A DNA stretch of 64,000 nt, taken from contig DBDA01000033.1 of NCBI GenBank assembly GCA_002293375.1, positions 81,296-145,295 on the forward strand. Reading direction: 5' to 3'. Source of the stretch: Odoribacter sp. UBA944 (lineage in GTDB: Bacteria; Bacteroidota; Bacteroidia; Bacteroidales; Marinifilaceae). Each line of letters opens with the position of its first letter. Positions within the stretch are counted from its first letter, which is position 1. The notes under the pieces were generated by a model that worked only from the letters and a program-made list of their open reading frames with translations, searched no databases and was not told where the DNA came from. Shown in pieces: positions 30,647-39,983 of the stretch. The translations under genes were made by a program, and so were the position numbers.

Positions 30647-31027
30647 ATGGCAGAAAAAACCAGATACTCGGACGAAGAGTTGCAGGAGTTCAAAGAGATC
30701 ATCCTGGAGAAACTCGCAAAAGCAAAGACAGATTACGACGTGTTGAAAGCCGCTATTTCCGGCAGCGACGGAAACGATATCGCCGACACTTCCCCGACTT
30801 TTAAGGTGTTGGAGGAAGGTGCATCGGTACTTTCTAAGGAGGAAGCTGGACGGTTGGCGCAAAGACAGGCGAAATTCATCTCCCATTTGGAAGCCGCATT
30901 GGTGCGGATCGAAAACAAGACCTACGGGGTTTGCCGGGCTACCGGAAAACTGATCGCAAAAGAGCGGTTGAAGGCCGTACCTCATGCCACATTGAGCATC
31001 GAGGCGAAAGAGGGATTGGATTTATAA
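30647..31027 (+). CDS. TraR/DksA-type transcriptional regulator
   Basis: 126-residue RNA-polymerase secondary-channel protein candidate. A helical N-terminal coiled coil (about 8-85) ends in the YGVCRATGKLIAKERLKAVP segment that corresponds to the DksA zinc-finger region. Only one cysteine is present, so zinc cannot be bound in the classical four-Cys way; related Bacteroidota proteins share this feature as I recall them. It lies between ileS and lspA (11 bases) in one transcription unit. Confidence 0.85.
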   Translation: MAEKTRYSDEELQEFKEIILEKLAKAKTDYDVLKAAISGSDGNDIADTSPTFKVLEEGASVLSKEEAGRLAQRQAKFISHLEAALVRIENKTYGVCRATGKLIAKERLKAVPHATLSIEAKEGLDL

Positions 31028-31038
31028 CAGGGAACCGT

Positions 31039-31695
31039 ATGAGTCTACGGACAAAGCTGATCCTATTCGCTATAGCCCTGCTGGTCGCGGATCAGGTTTT
31101 CAAATTCTGGATCAAAACTCACCTGATGCTTGGAGAGGAGTTCAATGTATTGGGAAATTGGTTCAAGATCCACTTTCTGGAAAACAACGGGATGGCCTTC
31201 GGCATGGGGGCGGACAACGGTACCTTTGGGAAAGTGCTGCTTACGCTGTTCCGGATCGCCGCCGTCGGAGGGATTTTCTGGTATATCACGAAGTTGATCC
31301 GGGAAAAGGCGCCGAGGGGTGTTCTCTTTTCGTTCGGGCTGATCCTATGCGGAGCGCTGGGCAACATTATCGACAGTCTTTTCTACGGGATGTTGTTCAA
31401 CGGAAGCGAAGGGCAGGTGGCCTCTTTTCTTCCGGAGGGGGGCGGATATGCCTCTTTTCTCCAAGGGAAGGTGGTAGATATGCTCTATTTTCCTCTCTGG
31501 AAAGGAGTGCTTCCGGAGTGGCTCCCTGTTTGGGGTGGGGAGTATTTTATTTTTTTTCGTCCCGTGTTCAATTTGGCAGACTCCTACATTACGATTGGGG
31601 TATTGACGTTAGTTCTTTTTAATTGGAAATTTTTCTCCTCCAAACCGGCAGGGAACCCCGCTTCCGCCGAAAAAAAGCAGGAGGAAACAGCATAA
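31039..31695 (+). CDS. lspA: Lipoprotein signal peptidase (signal peptidase II)
   Basis: Membrane aspartyl peptidase that removes signal peptides from prolipoproteins. The 218-residue protein carries LLVADQVFKFWIK, the catalytic Asp region GNIIDSLFYG and the second Asp in FNLADSYITIG, with four predicted spans. It is longer than the 160 residues of E. coli owing to an insert between the catalytic segments, as is common in Bacteroidota. The start MSLRTK follows the DksA-like stop by 11 bases. Confidence 0.93.
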   Translation: MSLRTKLILFAIALLVADQVFKFWIKTHLMLGEEFNVLGNWFKIHFLENNGMAFGMGADNGTFGKVLLTLFRIAAVGGIFWYITKLIREKAPRGVLFSFGLILCGALGNIIDSLFYGMLFNGSEGQVASFLPEGGGYASFLQGKVVDMLYFPLWKGVLPEWLPVWGGEYFIFFRPVFNLADSYITIGVLTLVLFNWKFFSSKPAGNPASAEKKQEETA

Positions 31696-31707
31696 ATCCG
31701 GCAAGAT

Positions 31708-34059
31708 ATGATTGAGAATCTGGTGATCGTGGAGTCTCCGGCAAAGGCCAAAACCATCGAGCATTTTTTAGGCAAAGAGTATACGGTAAAATCCAGTTTC
31801 GGACACATCCGGGATTTGGAGAAGAAGGACCTCGGAGTGGACATTGAACACAATTTCCAGCCTAAATACGAGGTCTCGGCCGATAAAAAGAATGTTGTCA
31901 AAGAGTTGAAGGCATTGGCCAAAACCGCTAAAACCGTCTGGCTGGCTTCCGATGAAGACCGGGAAGGAGAAGCGATCGCCTGGCACCTGTTCGAGGTGTT
32001 GCAACTGAAAGCGGAGAATACCAAACGGATCGTTTTCCACGAAATTACCAAAGATGCCATCCTGAACGCCATCGCCCACCCCCGGGCCATCAATACCGAT
32101 CTGGTGAACGCCCAACAGGCGCGGCGAGTGTTGGACCGTTTGGTCGGTTTCGAAATTTCGCCCGTGTTGTGGAAAAAGGTGAAACCCTCTCTTTCCGCCG
32201 GCCGGGTGCAATCCGTTGCGGTGAAGTTGATCGTGGAACGGGAGCGGGAGATCAACCATTTTAACGAGCAGGAGTATTACAAGGTAACCGGCTGTTTTAA
32301 AACGGCCGGCCAGGCGGAAGTGAAGGCCGAGGTGATGGAACGTTTCCCGAACAGGGAGAACACCTTGAATTTTCTGGAGTCCTGCCGGAAATCCGTTTTT
32401 TCGGTGAGCCGGGTGGAGACCAAACCGGCTGTACGCAAACCGGCTCCGCCGTTTACCACTTCGACGCTTCAGCAGGAAGCATCCCGCAAACTGGGTTTCT
32501 CTGTATCGCAAACCATGTCCGTTGCACAGAAACTGTACGAAAGCGGAAAGATCACCTATATGCGTACGGATTCGGTACATTTGTCCGACTTGGCCATCCG
32601 GAGCGCCAAGGCTGTTATTTGCCAAACGCTGGGCGAAAAATATTCCAAATCCAGACAGTACGCCACACATACCAAAGGAGCGCAGGAAGCGCACGAAGCC
32701 ATCCGGCCGACCTACATGGACCGCCCGGCCGTTGAAGGAGACCGGAACGAGAAGCAGCTGTATGAATTGATTTATAAGCGGACGCTGGCTTCCCAAATGG
32801 CGGATGCCGAATTGGAAAAGACCCAGGTGGATATTGCGGTTTCGGAGAACCGTATCCCGTTTACCGCCACGGGCGAAGTGATCGTCTTCGACGGTTTTCT
32901 GCGGATGTACAAAGAGTCGTCGGATGATGAAGGGGACGACGAAAAGGATACATTGCTGCCGGCTCTCCACAAGGACGACCGGCTCTCCCCTGTAGAAATT
33001 ACTGCCGTTCAACAATACACGTTGCATCCGCCCCGTTACACCGAAGCCAGCCTGGTAAAAAAAATGGAGCAACTGGGGATCGGGCGCCCCTCTACGTACG
33101 CCCCTACTATCACGACGATCCAGAACCGGGGGTATATCGTTCGAGAATCGCGGGAAGGGAAGAAAAGAGAGTTGGAGCAACTGGTCTTAAAAGGCGAAGG
33201 GATCAAAACACAGTTTTTTAAAAGGACCTTCGGGGCGGAAAAGAAAAAACTCTTCCCGTCCGATATGGGGATGGTTGTAACGGATTTTCTATCGGCCCAT
33301 TTTGCCGACATCATGAATTACAACTTTACGGCGCAAGCGGAGGAGGCGTTGGACAACATCGCCGAAGGAGATATGGAGTGGCAGAAAATGATCGGGCAGT
33401 TTTACACTCCTTTTCACGACAGCATTGAAAAAACGCTGAAAAATTCGGAACGGAATACGGGGGAACGCTTACTGGGAACAGATCCGGCCAGCGGTGAACC
33501 GATCTCTGTCCGGATCGGACGTTTCGGCCCCATCGCCCAGATCGGCGAAGGAGAAACGGTACGTTACGCCAGTTTGCAAAACGGCCAACTGATGGAGACG
33601 ATTACCCTGGAAGAAGCGCTGGAGCTCTTCAAATTTCCCCGGAAACTGGGAGCATTCGAAGAGAAAGAGGTTGCTGTCGGTATCGGGCGTTTCGGGCCGT
33701 ATATCAAGCACAACAATGTTTTTGTTTCCCTGAAAAAGGGCGAAGACGATCCCGGTACGATTACGCTGGAGACTGCTGTCGCCCGCATTGAAGAGAAGCG
33801 GGAAAACGACCGGAACAGGCAGATCAAAGCATTTGATAATGGCATCCTGATCCTGAATGGACGGTTCGGGCCTTACATCAGCTACAACAAAAAGAACTGT
33901 AAGATCCCCAAAAATGTCAAGGCCGAAACGCTGACTTTAGAAGAGGCTGAAGCCCTGATCGCGAAGGAGGGAGAGAAAAAGGAGAGCGGAAAAGGTGGCA
34001 GGAGGAGCGGAAGCGGGAAAGCGAAAAGCACGGCCAAGACGAAGAAAGGGGAAGGGTAA
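31708..34059 (+). CDS. topA: DNA topoisomerase I
   Basis: Type IA topoisomerase that relaxes negative supercoils. The 783-residue protein has the TOPRIM domain (VIVESPAKAKTIEHFLG; SDEDREGEAIAWHL) and the active-site tyrosine in ITYMRTDS (Tyr284). In place of the four-Cys zinc fingers of E. coli, the C-terminal region has repeated IGRFGP(I/Y) modules (about 595-740) and a Lys/Ser/Gly-rich basic tail. It is 12 bases after lspA. Confidence 0.96.
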   Translation: MIENLVIVESPAKAKTIEHFLGKEYTVKSSFGHIRDLEKKDLGVDIEHNFQPKYEVSADKKNVVKELKALAKTAKTVWLASDEDREGEAIAWHLFEVLQLKAENTKRIVFHEITKDAILNAIAHPRAINTDLVNAQQARRVLDRLVGFEISPVLWKKVKPSLSAGRVQSVAVKLIVEREREINHFNEQEYYKVTGCFKTAGQAEVKAEVMERFPNRENTLNFLESCRKSVFSVSRVETKPAVRKPAPPFTTSTLQQEASRKLGFSVSQTMSVAQKLYESGKITYMRTDSVHLSDLAIRSAKAVICQTLGEKYSKSRQYATHTKGAQEAHEAIRPTYMDRPAVEGDRNEKQLYELIYKRTLASQMADAELEKTQVDIAVSENRIPFTATGEVIVFDGFLRMYKESSDDEGDDEKDTLLPALHKDDRLSPVEITAVQQYTLHPPRYTEASLVKKMEQLGIGRPSTYAPTITTIQNRGYIVRESREGKKRELEQLVLKGEGIKTQFFKRTFGAEKKKLFPSDMGMVVTDFLSAHFADIMNYNFTAQAEEALDNIAEGDMEWQKMIGQFYTPFHDSIEKTLKNSERNTGERLLGTDPASGEPISVRIGRFGPIAQIGEGETVRYASLQNGQLMETITLEEALELFKFPRKLGAFEEKEVAVGIGRFGPYIKHNNVFVSLKKGEDDPGTITLETAVARIEEKRENDRNRQIKAFDNGILILNGRFGPYISYNKKNCKIPKNVKAETLTLEEAEALIAKEGEKKESGKGGRRSGSGKAKSTAKTKKGEG

Positions 34060-34075
34060 ATTTCAGATGTAATTA

Positions 34076-34107
34076 TTTGCATAACAGGGTTGATTTTTCT
34101 ACCTTCG
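34076..34107 (+). promoter_or_regulatory. Promoter of the PpiD-like gene
   Basis: TTTG (34076-34079), a 20-base spacer and TACCTTCG (34100-34107) match the Bacteroidota -33/-7 consensus with one mismatch, about 40 bases before the ATG. Confidence 0.65.
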
Positions 34108-34146
34108 TGGCTTCAAAATATAAAAAAAACGAAAAACATAAAATAG

Positions 34147-36258
34147 ATGGCAACGTTAGAAAGCATTAGAAAACGCGGAGGAGTCCTGATCCTTATTTTT
34201 GTCGGAGTGGCGCTGCTCGCCTTTGTAGTCGGGGATGTCGACCTGAGCCGGTTAAATAACAGAAATAAGATCGGGGAGATTGCGGGGGAAGAGATCACAT
34301 TTAACGATTTCCGGGAAAAGTTGATACAGAACGAGGAGAATGCCAAAATTGTCAACAACTTGCCTTCTTTGACCGAGGAGCAACAAACGATGATCCGGGA
34401 GAATACCTGGCAACAACTCATTGCGGAAATTGTTATGGGAGGTGAATACGAGAAGTTGGGTATCGAGGTGACGGGCGACGAGTTGTTCGATATGATGTTG
34501 GGCGATAACATGAACCCGATGATCCGGCAGTTGTTCACGGACCCAGCTACAGGAGCCATGGATATCGACCAGGCAAGGGCGACGATCCGGCAGTTAATCG
34601 AAGCGCCCGATAATACCCCCCAGAAGATCTATTGGCTGAACATGGAGGAACAGATCAAAAACTCCAGGCTGCAGGAGAAATACAATGCGTTGTTGAGCAA
34701 AGGGTTCTTTATTACCGATGAACAGGCTAAGGAAAATGCATTGAACAGTTCGGCCGGCAGCGACATCAGTTACTTTGTGAAGAGCTATGCTTCGATCAGT
34801 GATTCGACCATCCAGGTGAGCGGAAGCGAAATTAAGGAGTACTACAACGCCCGGAAAAATGCGTACCGGCAGCCGGAATCCCGCCGGATCGAATACGTGA
34901 ATTTTACCATCGAACCGTCGTCCGAAGATTATACCGAAACACAGAACTGGATAAAAGAGCTGGCCGAAGAGTTTGCCGAAACGCCGACTCCGGCAGAGTT
35001 TACGGATCTCTCTTCCGATGTGAAATTCGACGCCTCTTATCTGGGCAAAAATGAAATAACCAATATCGAACTGGCAACGTTTCTTTTCAGCGGCGGGAAA
35101 GGAGTTTTCGGACCGTATCTGGAAGATAACTCTTTTCGGATCAGTCGGTTATCCGATACAAAAATGTTACCGGACTCCGTCAGGGCCCGCCACATTCTGA
35201 TCGCTCCGGAAAACAACGATTTCCTGCGGGCGAAGAGTGTAGCCGATAGCTTGGCGGATCTGTTGCGCAAAGGGGCCGATTTTGAATTGCTGGCCAGACA
35301 ATACTCCACGGACCAAGGTTCTTCTGTCAACGGCGGCGACCTGGGATGGTTCGGGCCGAAAACCATGGTGCAGCCGTTCAGCGATACGGCGTTTTTCGCT
35401 AAGCCCAGAGAGATCAAAGTGGCTATAACACAGTTCGGAGCGCATATCATACAGGTGACGGAGCAAAGCAAACCGGTAGAGAAAGTACAGATTGCAACGA
35501 TCCAGAAAGAGATCATTCCGTCCCAGAAAACATTGAACAAAGTATACAATGATGCCCGGACATTTGCCGACGGGGTAAATACGCAAGCTGATTTTGACAA
35601 GAAATTGGAGGAACAGGGCTTGGCGAAGCGGGTAGCTTCTGTAAACAGCGGAGACCCGGAGATTACCGGTATGGAAGATTCCAGAGAGCTGGTGCGGCAG
35701 AGTTATTTGACCCCCGCTTCCGGAAATGTTATTAAAAACAGCGAAGGAAATTCGATCTTTGAAACCGGAAATTTCTACACGATAGCTGTCCTGACGGCTA
35801 TAAACGAAGCCGGATTTACGCCGGTCGAGGGGGTAGCCGCCAGCATTAAACAGGAACTGATCCGCAAAAAGAAGGCCGAAATACTCCGGAAAGAGTTGGT
35901 AGAAGCGATCCAAGGAAGCGAGAGTCTGCTCTCGGCCGCACAGAAAGCCGGAGCGGAAGTAAAGGAGGCAGCCGGCATTACCTTCAATTCGTTCCAGATC
36001 CCGGGAGCCGGCGTAGAGCCGGGAGTGATTGCAGCGGCAACGGTGCTGGAAGAGGCAAAATTGTCTGAACCGATCGAAGGGAACCAAGGGGTCTATGTGA
36101 TCATGGTCAACAGCCGGACGGCAGAAGAGGTTTCTCCGGAAACCATTACCAATACCAAGGCTGGTATGCAACAAGCCAACATGTACCGGGTTTACCAAGC
36201 TTCCACTGCTTTGACGGAAAATGCCGAAATTCAGGATTTGCGGTATAAGTTCTATTAA
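34147..36258 (+). CDS. PpiD/SurA-like periplasmic peptidyl-prolyl isomerase
   Basis: Inner-membrane-anchored periplasmic folding factor of 703 residues. A single N-terminal span (about 12-32) is followed by a SurA_N-like helical domain and a parvulin domain (RARHILIAPE; GGDLGWFGPKTMVQPFSD; about 340-440). The C-terminal part is helical. It resembles PpiD and acts on outer-membrane protein precursors by family knowledge. It has its own promoter and is followed by the GT4 gene at 20 bases. Confidence 0.9.
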   Translation: MATLESIRKRGGVLILIFVGVALLAFVVGDVDLSRLNNRNKIGEIAGEEITFNDFREKLIQNEENAKIVNNLPSLTEEQQTMIRENTWQQLIAEIVMGGEYEKLGIEVTGDELFDMMLGDNMNPMIRQLFTDPATGAMDIDQARATIRQLIEAPDNTPQKIYWLNMEEQIKNSRLQEKYNALLSKGFFITDEQAKENALNSSAGSDISYFVKSYASISDSTIQVSGSEIKEYYNARKNAYRQPESRRIEYVNFTIEPSSEDYTETQNWIKELAEEFAETPTPAEFTDLSSDVKFDASYLGKNEITNIELATFLFSGGKGVFGPYLEDNSFRISRLSDTKMLPDSVRARHILIAPENNDFLRAKSVADSLADLLRKGADFELLARQYSTDQGSSVNGGDLGWFGPKTMVQPFSDTAFFAKPREIKVAITQFGAHIIQVTEQSKPVEKVQIATIQKEIIPSQKTLNKVYNDARTFADGVNTQADFDKKLEEQGLAKRVASVNSGDPEITGMEDSRELVRQSYLTPASGNVIKNSEGNSIFETGNFYTIAVLTAINEAGFTPVEGVAASIKQELIRKKKAEILRKELVEAIQGSESLLSAAQKAGAEVKEAAGITFNSFQIPGAGVEPGVIAAATVLEEAKLSEPIEGNQGVYVIMVNSRTAEEVSPETITNTKAGMQQANMYRVYQASTALTENAEIQDLRYKFY

Positions 36259-36278
36259 AACCATACGGACGGACACGT

Positions 36279-37400
36279 ATGAAGATAGCCATGTTATCGA
36301 CCTTCTACCCTTTTCGGGGTGGAATTGCCCAATTTAATGCCAATCTGTATGAAACATTGAAGTTGGAACATACGGTCATTCCGTACACATTTACCAGACA
36401 ATATCCTGATTTTCTCTTCCCGGGAGAAACCCAATACATTTCCGGAAAAGACAAAGCAATCCCGGTTCCCAGTATCCCCATTCTGGATACCGCCAACCCT
36501 TTTACGTATGCAAAGGCTGCCGGACAGATAAAAAAAGCGCTACCGGATGTGTTGATCTTGAGGTACTGGATGTCTTACTTCGCCCCTTCGTTAGGAGTCG
36601 TTGCTAAAAAACTCAAAAAAAGCGGTTGCAAAGTTGTGAGCATTGTAGACAATGTCATCCCACACGAACAGCACTTTTTCGATAAACCGATGACTTCGTG
36701 GTTTCTCAAGCAAAACAGCGGTTTCATCGTCATGAGCCAATCGGTACAAAACGATTTATTGGCGCTGCATCCGCAGGCCTCTTCCGTGTTGATCCCCCAC
36801 CCTCTATACAATCACTTCGGCGTTAAAGAGGATCCGGCGCAAGCGAAGAAAACACTCGGACTTGACCCCGATAAGAAAACCATCCTGTTTTTCGGATTGA
36901 TCCGGGACTACAAAGGATTGGATCTGTTGATCGAAGCCGTAAGCAAACTGGACGAAAGTTATCAATTGGTGATTGCCGGAGAGAGTTACGGAAGTTTCAA
37001 CGCTTATGATGAACAGATAAAGAAGGCAAACCATCCGGAACGGATCAAGGTTTTTAACCGCTACATCGGCGACGATGAAGTCGCCGCTTTTTTTTCCGCC
37101 TCCGATGTATGTGTGTTGCCGTACCGGTCAGCCACGCAAAGCGGTATTGCTGCCATTGCTTACCATTTTGAGGTACCGCTTATTGCTACTGATACGGGAG
37201 GATTGAAGGAAAGTATAGAAGAACCCGGGACCGGGTTGATGGTTCCCGAAATCAATGCAGTATCCATAGCTGAAACGATAGAAAAGTTTTATCGGGAGGA
37301 TCGGAACAAATTTATCGACAACATTCGAAAAGCAAAAGAGATGCTGTCATGGGATCATTTTGCCGGAGCCCTGATCGAATATGTCAATCACTCTTTGTAA
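36279..37400 (+). CDS. GT4 family glycosyltransferase
   Basis: GT-B retaining glycosyltransferase of 373 residues. The N-terminal acceptor domain includes FYPFRGGIAQFN. The C-terminal nucleotide-sugar domain (LFFGLIRDYKGLDLLIEA; FFSASDVCVLPYRSATQSG; ATDTGGLKE) has the usual E/D-x7-E-like pattern. It starts the plus-strand glycan gene group. Donor and acceptor are unknown. Confidence 0.87.
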   Translation: MKIAMLSTFYPFRGGIAQFNANLYETLKLEHTVIPYTFTRQYPDFLFPGETQYISGKDKAIPVPSIPILDTANPFTYAKAAGQIKKALPDVLILRYWMSYFAPSLGVVAKKLKKSGCKVVSIVDNVIPHEQHFFDKPMTSWFLKQNSGFIVMSQSVQNDLLALHPQASSVLIPHPLYNHFGVKEDPAQAKKTLGLDPDKKTILFFGLIRDYKGLDLLIEAVSKLDESYQLVIAGESYGSFNAYDEQIKKANHPERIKVFNRYIGDDEVAAFFSASDVCVLPYRSATQSGIAAIAYHFEVPLIATDTGGLKESIEEPGTGLMVPEINAVSIAETIEKFYREDRNKFIDNIRKAKEMLSWDHFAGALIEYVNHSL

Positions 37401-37497
37401 GCTTTTATTGCTCTTTAGAGGCCAGCCTGTTAAATAAGGCCATCGGAATTAGAAAATTTCGTATACTTTTGTAGAGTAATTACTTGAATGAATCCGG

Positions 37498-39969
37498 ATG
37501 AATAAGAAAAATTGGTCAGCGACGTTGCCATATCTGGCAGCATTTGTTTTGTTTTTTCTCTTCGCAATGATCTATGCTTCTCCTGAATTTACAGGGAAAA
37601 AAGTTATGTCCAACGACGGTTTGGCATACGATGGAATGGCACAGGAAGTACGGAAATATCGCGAGGAGACCGGCAACTATACCTTTTGGAGCGGTTCCAT
37701 GTTTTCCGGCATGCCAACTTTTCAGATCGGAGGAGGTAAAATTGCGTCCGTTGAGTATATACAACCCCTGAAAAAAACCATCCACGGAGGATTGGCCGAT
37801 ACCATGTTCCTGCTTTTCGGTTATCTGATCGGTTTCTTTATCCTGCTCAAAGCTTTTAAGATCAACACTTGGCTCTCCATTGCCGGAGCCATGGCAATTA
37901 CGCTCTCCTCCTATTTTTTTATCATCATCGAAGCCGGACATTATACCAAAGCGGAAACCATCGGCATGATGGCTGCCGTTATCGGTGGCTTTCGTCTGAT
38001 ATATGACCGGAAATACCTCGCCGGAGCAACCATTACGGCTGTGTGTTCCGCTGTCAGCGTCCTTCGGCATCCGCAAATGTCGTATTACATTTTCCTGCTG
38101 ATCGGAATGCTGTTCCTGGCGGAACTGTACACCCACATCAAGGCGAAGGAATGGAAGGCGTTCGGCATCGGAACAGCCATTTTTGCAGCTGCCATCTTTG
38201 TCGGGATAGGATCGAACTATACAAATTTCAGGATCAATCAGGATTATGTAAAAGAGACCATGCGGGGCGGCCACTCCGAGCTGACCAAAGAAACAGACAG
38301 CGAAAATAAGACGGAAGGGCTTGATCTGGATTATGCAACAGCCTGGAGTTACGGCATTTCTGAAACGATGACCCTGTTGATCCCCAACTTTATGGGGGCC
38401 TCTTCCCAGTACAATACCGGAAAAAATTCAATTATTTACAAGACTCTTACAGCCAACGGGGTTCCGGCAAGGAATGCGGAGGAGTTGTGCCGCACGATGC
38501 CCATGTATTGGGGAACACAACCCTTTACATCCGGCCCCGTCTATGTGGGAGCTATTGTTGTTTTTTTGTTTATACTCGGATTATTTCTGGTGCAAGGCCC
38601 TTACAAATGGGCGCTTTTGGCAGCAACTCTGTTCTCTATCCTGTTGGCATGGGGCCGGAATTTTATGCCGCTGACGGAGCTTTTCTTCAATTACTTCCCC
38701 ATGTACAACAAATTCAGGGCGGTAGCCTCTGCATTGGTCGTAGCAGAAATCACCATGCCGTTACTGGGTTTTTTAGCGGTCAAAAACATCTTGGACAAGA
38801 AATTTGCTACAAAAGAAATATGGGGGAGCGTCAAAAAATCAGCAGCGATTACCACCGGTATTTGTCTTTTTTTCGCCTTGTTCGGAAGTGTTCTTTTTGA
38901 TTTCCATTCCCCCAGTGATGCCCGGGCATTCGTACAATTCCCCGAATGGCTGACGGATGCGGTTTTAGCGGAGAGGGCTTCCATGCTGCGGACGGACGCT
39001 TTCCGTTCCGCCCTTTTTATCCTTATAGCAGCCGGAACCCTTTGGCTCTTTGTGCGGGGAAAAATAAAGTCCCTGCCTTTTATTGGCATACTGGGAATTG
39101 TAATCCTGGCAGATATGTGGACCGTTGACAAACGTTTTTTGAACGATGCCAATTTTCAGACAGTTAGAAATAAAGACGAGTATTTCCGGAAGCAACCGTA
39201 CGAGGAGTATATTTTACAAGACACAGACCCGCACTTCCGGGTGTTAAATCTGGCAACCGATACATACAATGACTCCCGGACCTCTTATTACCTCAAATCC
39301 ATCGGCGGTTACCATGCTGCTAAACTCCGCAGGTACCAGGATCTAATCGACAGTCATCTGTCCAAATTCAACTGGAAGGTGATCAATATGTTGAATACCA
39401 AATACGTCATTACTCCGGATAAGACTCAGGGGGTGATCCCGCAACGGAACGAGGAAGCTTTGGGAAATGCCTGGTTCGTAGACTCCATCCGGATTGTCGG
39501 CACGCCAAACGAGGAGAGCGATGCTTTATACCACATGGATCTGACTAAAATAGCGGTTACCGACAGCGCTTTTTTCGACTTTGTGAAAGATTTCGTTCCC
39601 GGAGCCGATACAACAGCCCGGATCCGACTGACCCATTACGCACCTGATGTGTTGGCATACGAAAGCAACAGTGAAAAGGCCGGGATAGCTGTATTTTCGG
39701 AAATTTACTATCCATACGGCTGGAATGCTTCCATTGACGGCATGCCGGCAACACATTTCCGGGTAAACTATCTGCTCAGGGCCCTACGGATCCCGGCAGG
39801 TAAACATACCGTCCGGTTTGAGTTCCGTCCGGAAATCAGCCGCTATGAACAGGTTTCCTTCGCCTCCATCGCCGTAATCTATCTGTTACTTGCCGGATGG
39901 TTGGTAAGCGGCCTGATGTATCTATGCCGAAATACAGCAGATAAAGCGGAAGAGACCCCAAAATCCTGA
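37498..39969 (+). CDS. YfhO-type integral membrane protein
   Basis: 823 residues with about a dozen predicted spans in the first 540 residues and a large C-terminal extracytoplasmic region, then a final span. The start (ATLPYLAAFVLFFLFAMIYASPEF) and the DLLGP-like loops fit the YfhO/GT-C superfamily, proposed lipid-linked-sugar transferases. A TACTTTTG -7 box (37464-37471) precedes it, so it may be transcribed apart from the GT4 gene. It is followed at 14 bases by the sialyltransferase-like gene. Confidence 0.8.
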   Translation: MNKKNWSATLPYLAAFVLFFLFAMIYASPEFTGKKVMSNDGLAYDGMAQEVRKYREETGNYTFWSGSMFSGMPTFQIGGGKIASVEYIQPLKKTIHGGLADTMFLLFGYLIGFFILLKAFKINTWLSIAGAMAITLSSYFFIIIEAGHYTKAETIGMMAAVIGGFRLIYDRKYLAGATITAVCSAVSVLRHPQMSYYIFLLIGMLFLAELYTHIKAKEWKAFGIGTAIFAAAIFVGIGSNYTNFRINQDYVKETMRGGHSELTKETDSENKTEGLDLDYATAWSYGISETMTLLIPNFMGASSQYNTGKNSIIYKTLTANGVPARNAEELCRTMPMYWGTQPFTSGPVYVGAIVVFLFILGLFLVQGPYKWALLAATLFSILLAWGRNFMPLTELFFNYFPMYNKFRAVASALVVAEITMPLLGFLAVKNILDKKFATKEIWGSVKKSAAITTGICLFFALFGSVLFDFHSPSDARAFVQFPEWLTDAVLAERASMLRTDAFRSALFILIAAGTLWLFVRGKIKSLPFIGILGIVILADMWTVDKRFLNDANFQTVRNKDEYFRKQPYEEYILQDTDPHFRVLNLATDTYNDSRTSYYLKSIGGYHAAKLRRYQDLIDSHLSKFNWKVINMLNTKYVITPDKTQGVIPQRNEEALGNAWFVDSIRIVGTPNEESDALYHMDLTKIAVTDSAFFDFVKDFVPGADTTARIRLTHYAPDVLAYESNSEKAGIAVFSEIYYPYGWNASIDGMPATHFRVNYLLRALRIPAGKHTVRFEFRPEISRYEQVSFASIAVIYLLLAGWLVSGLMYLCRNTADKAEETPKS

Positions 39970-39983
39970 CAGATTACCGGGTC

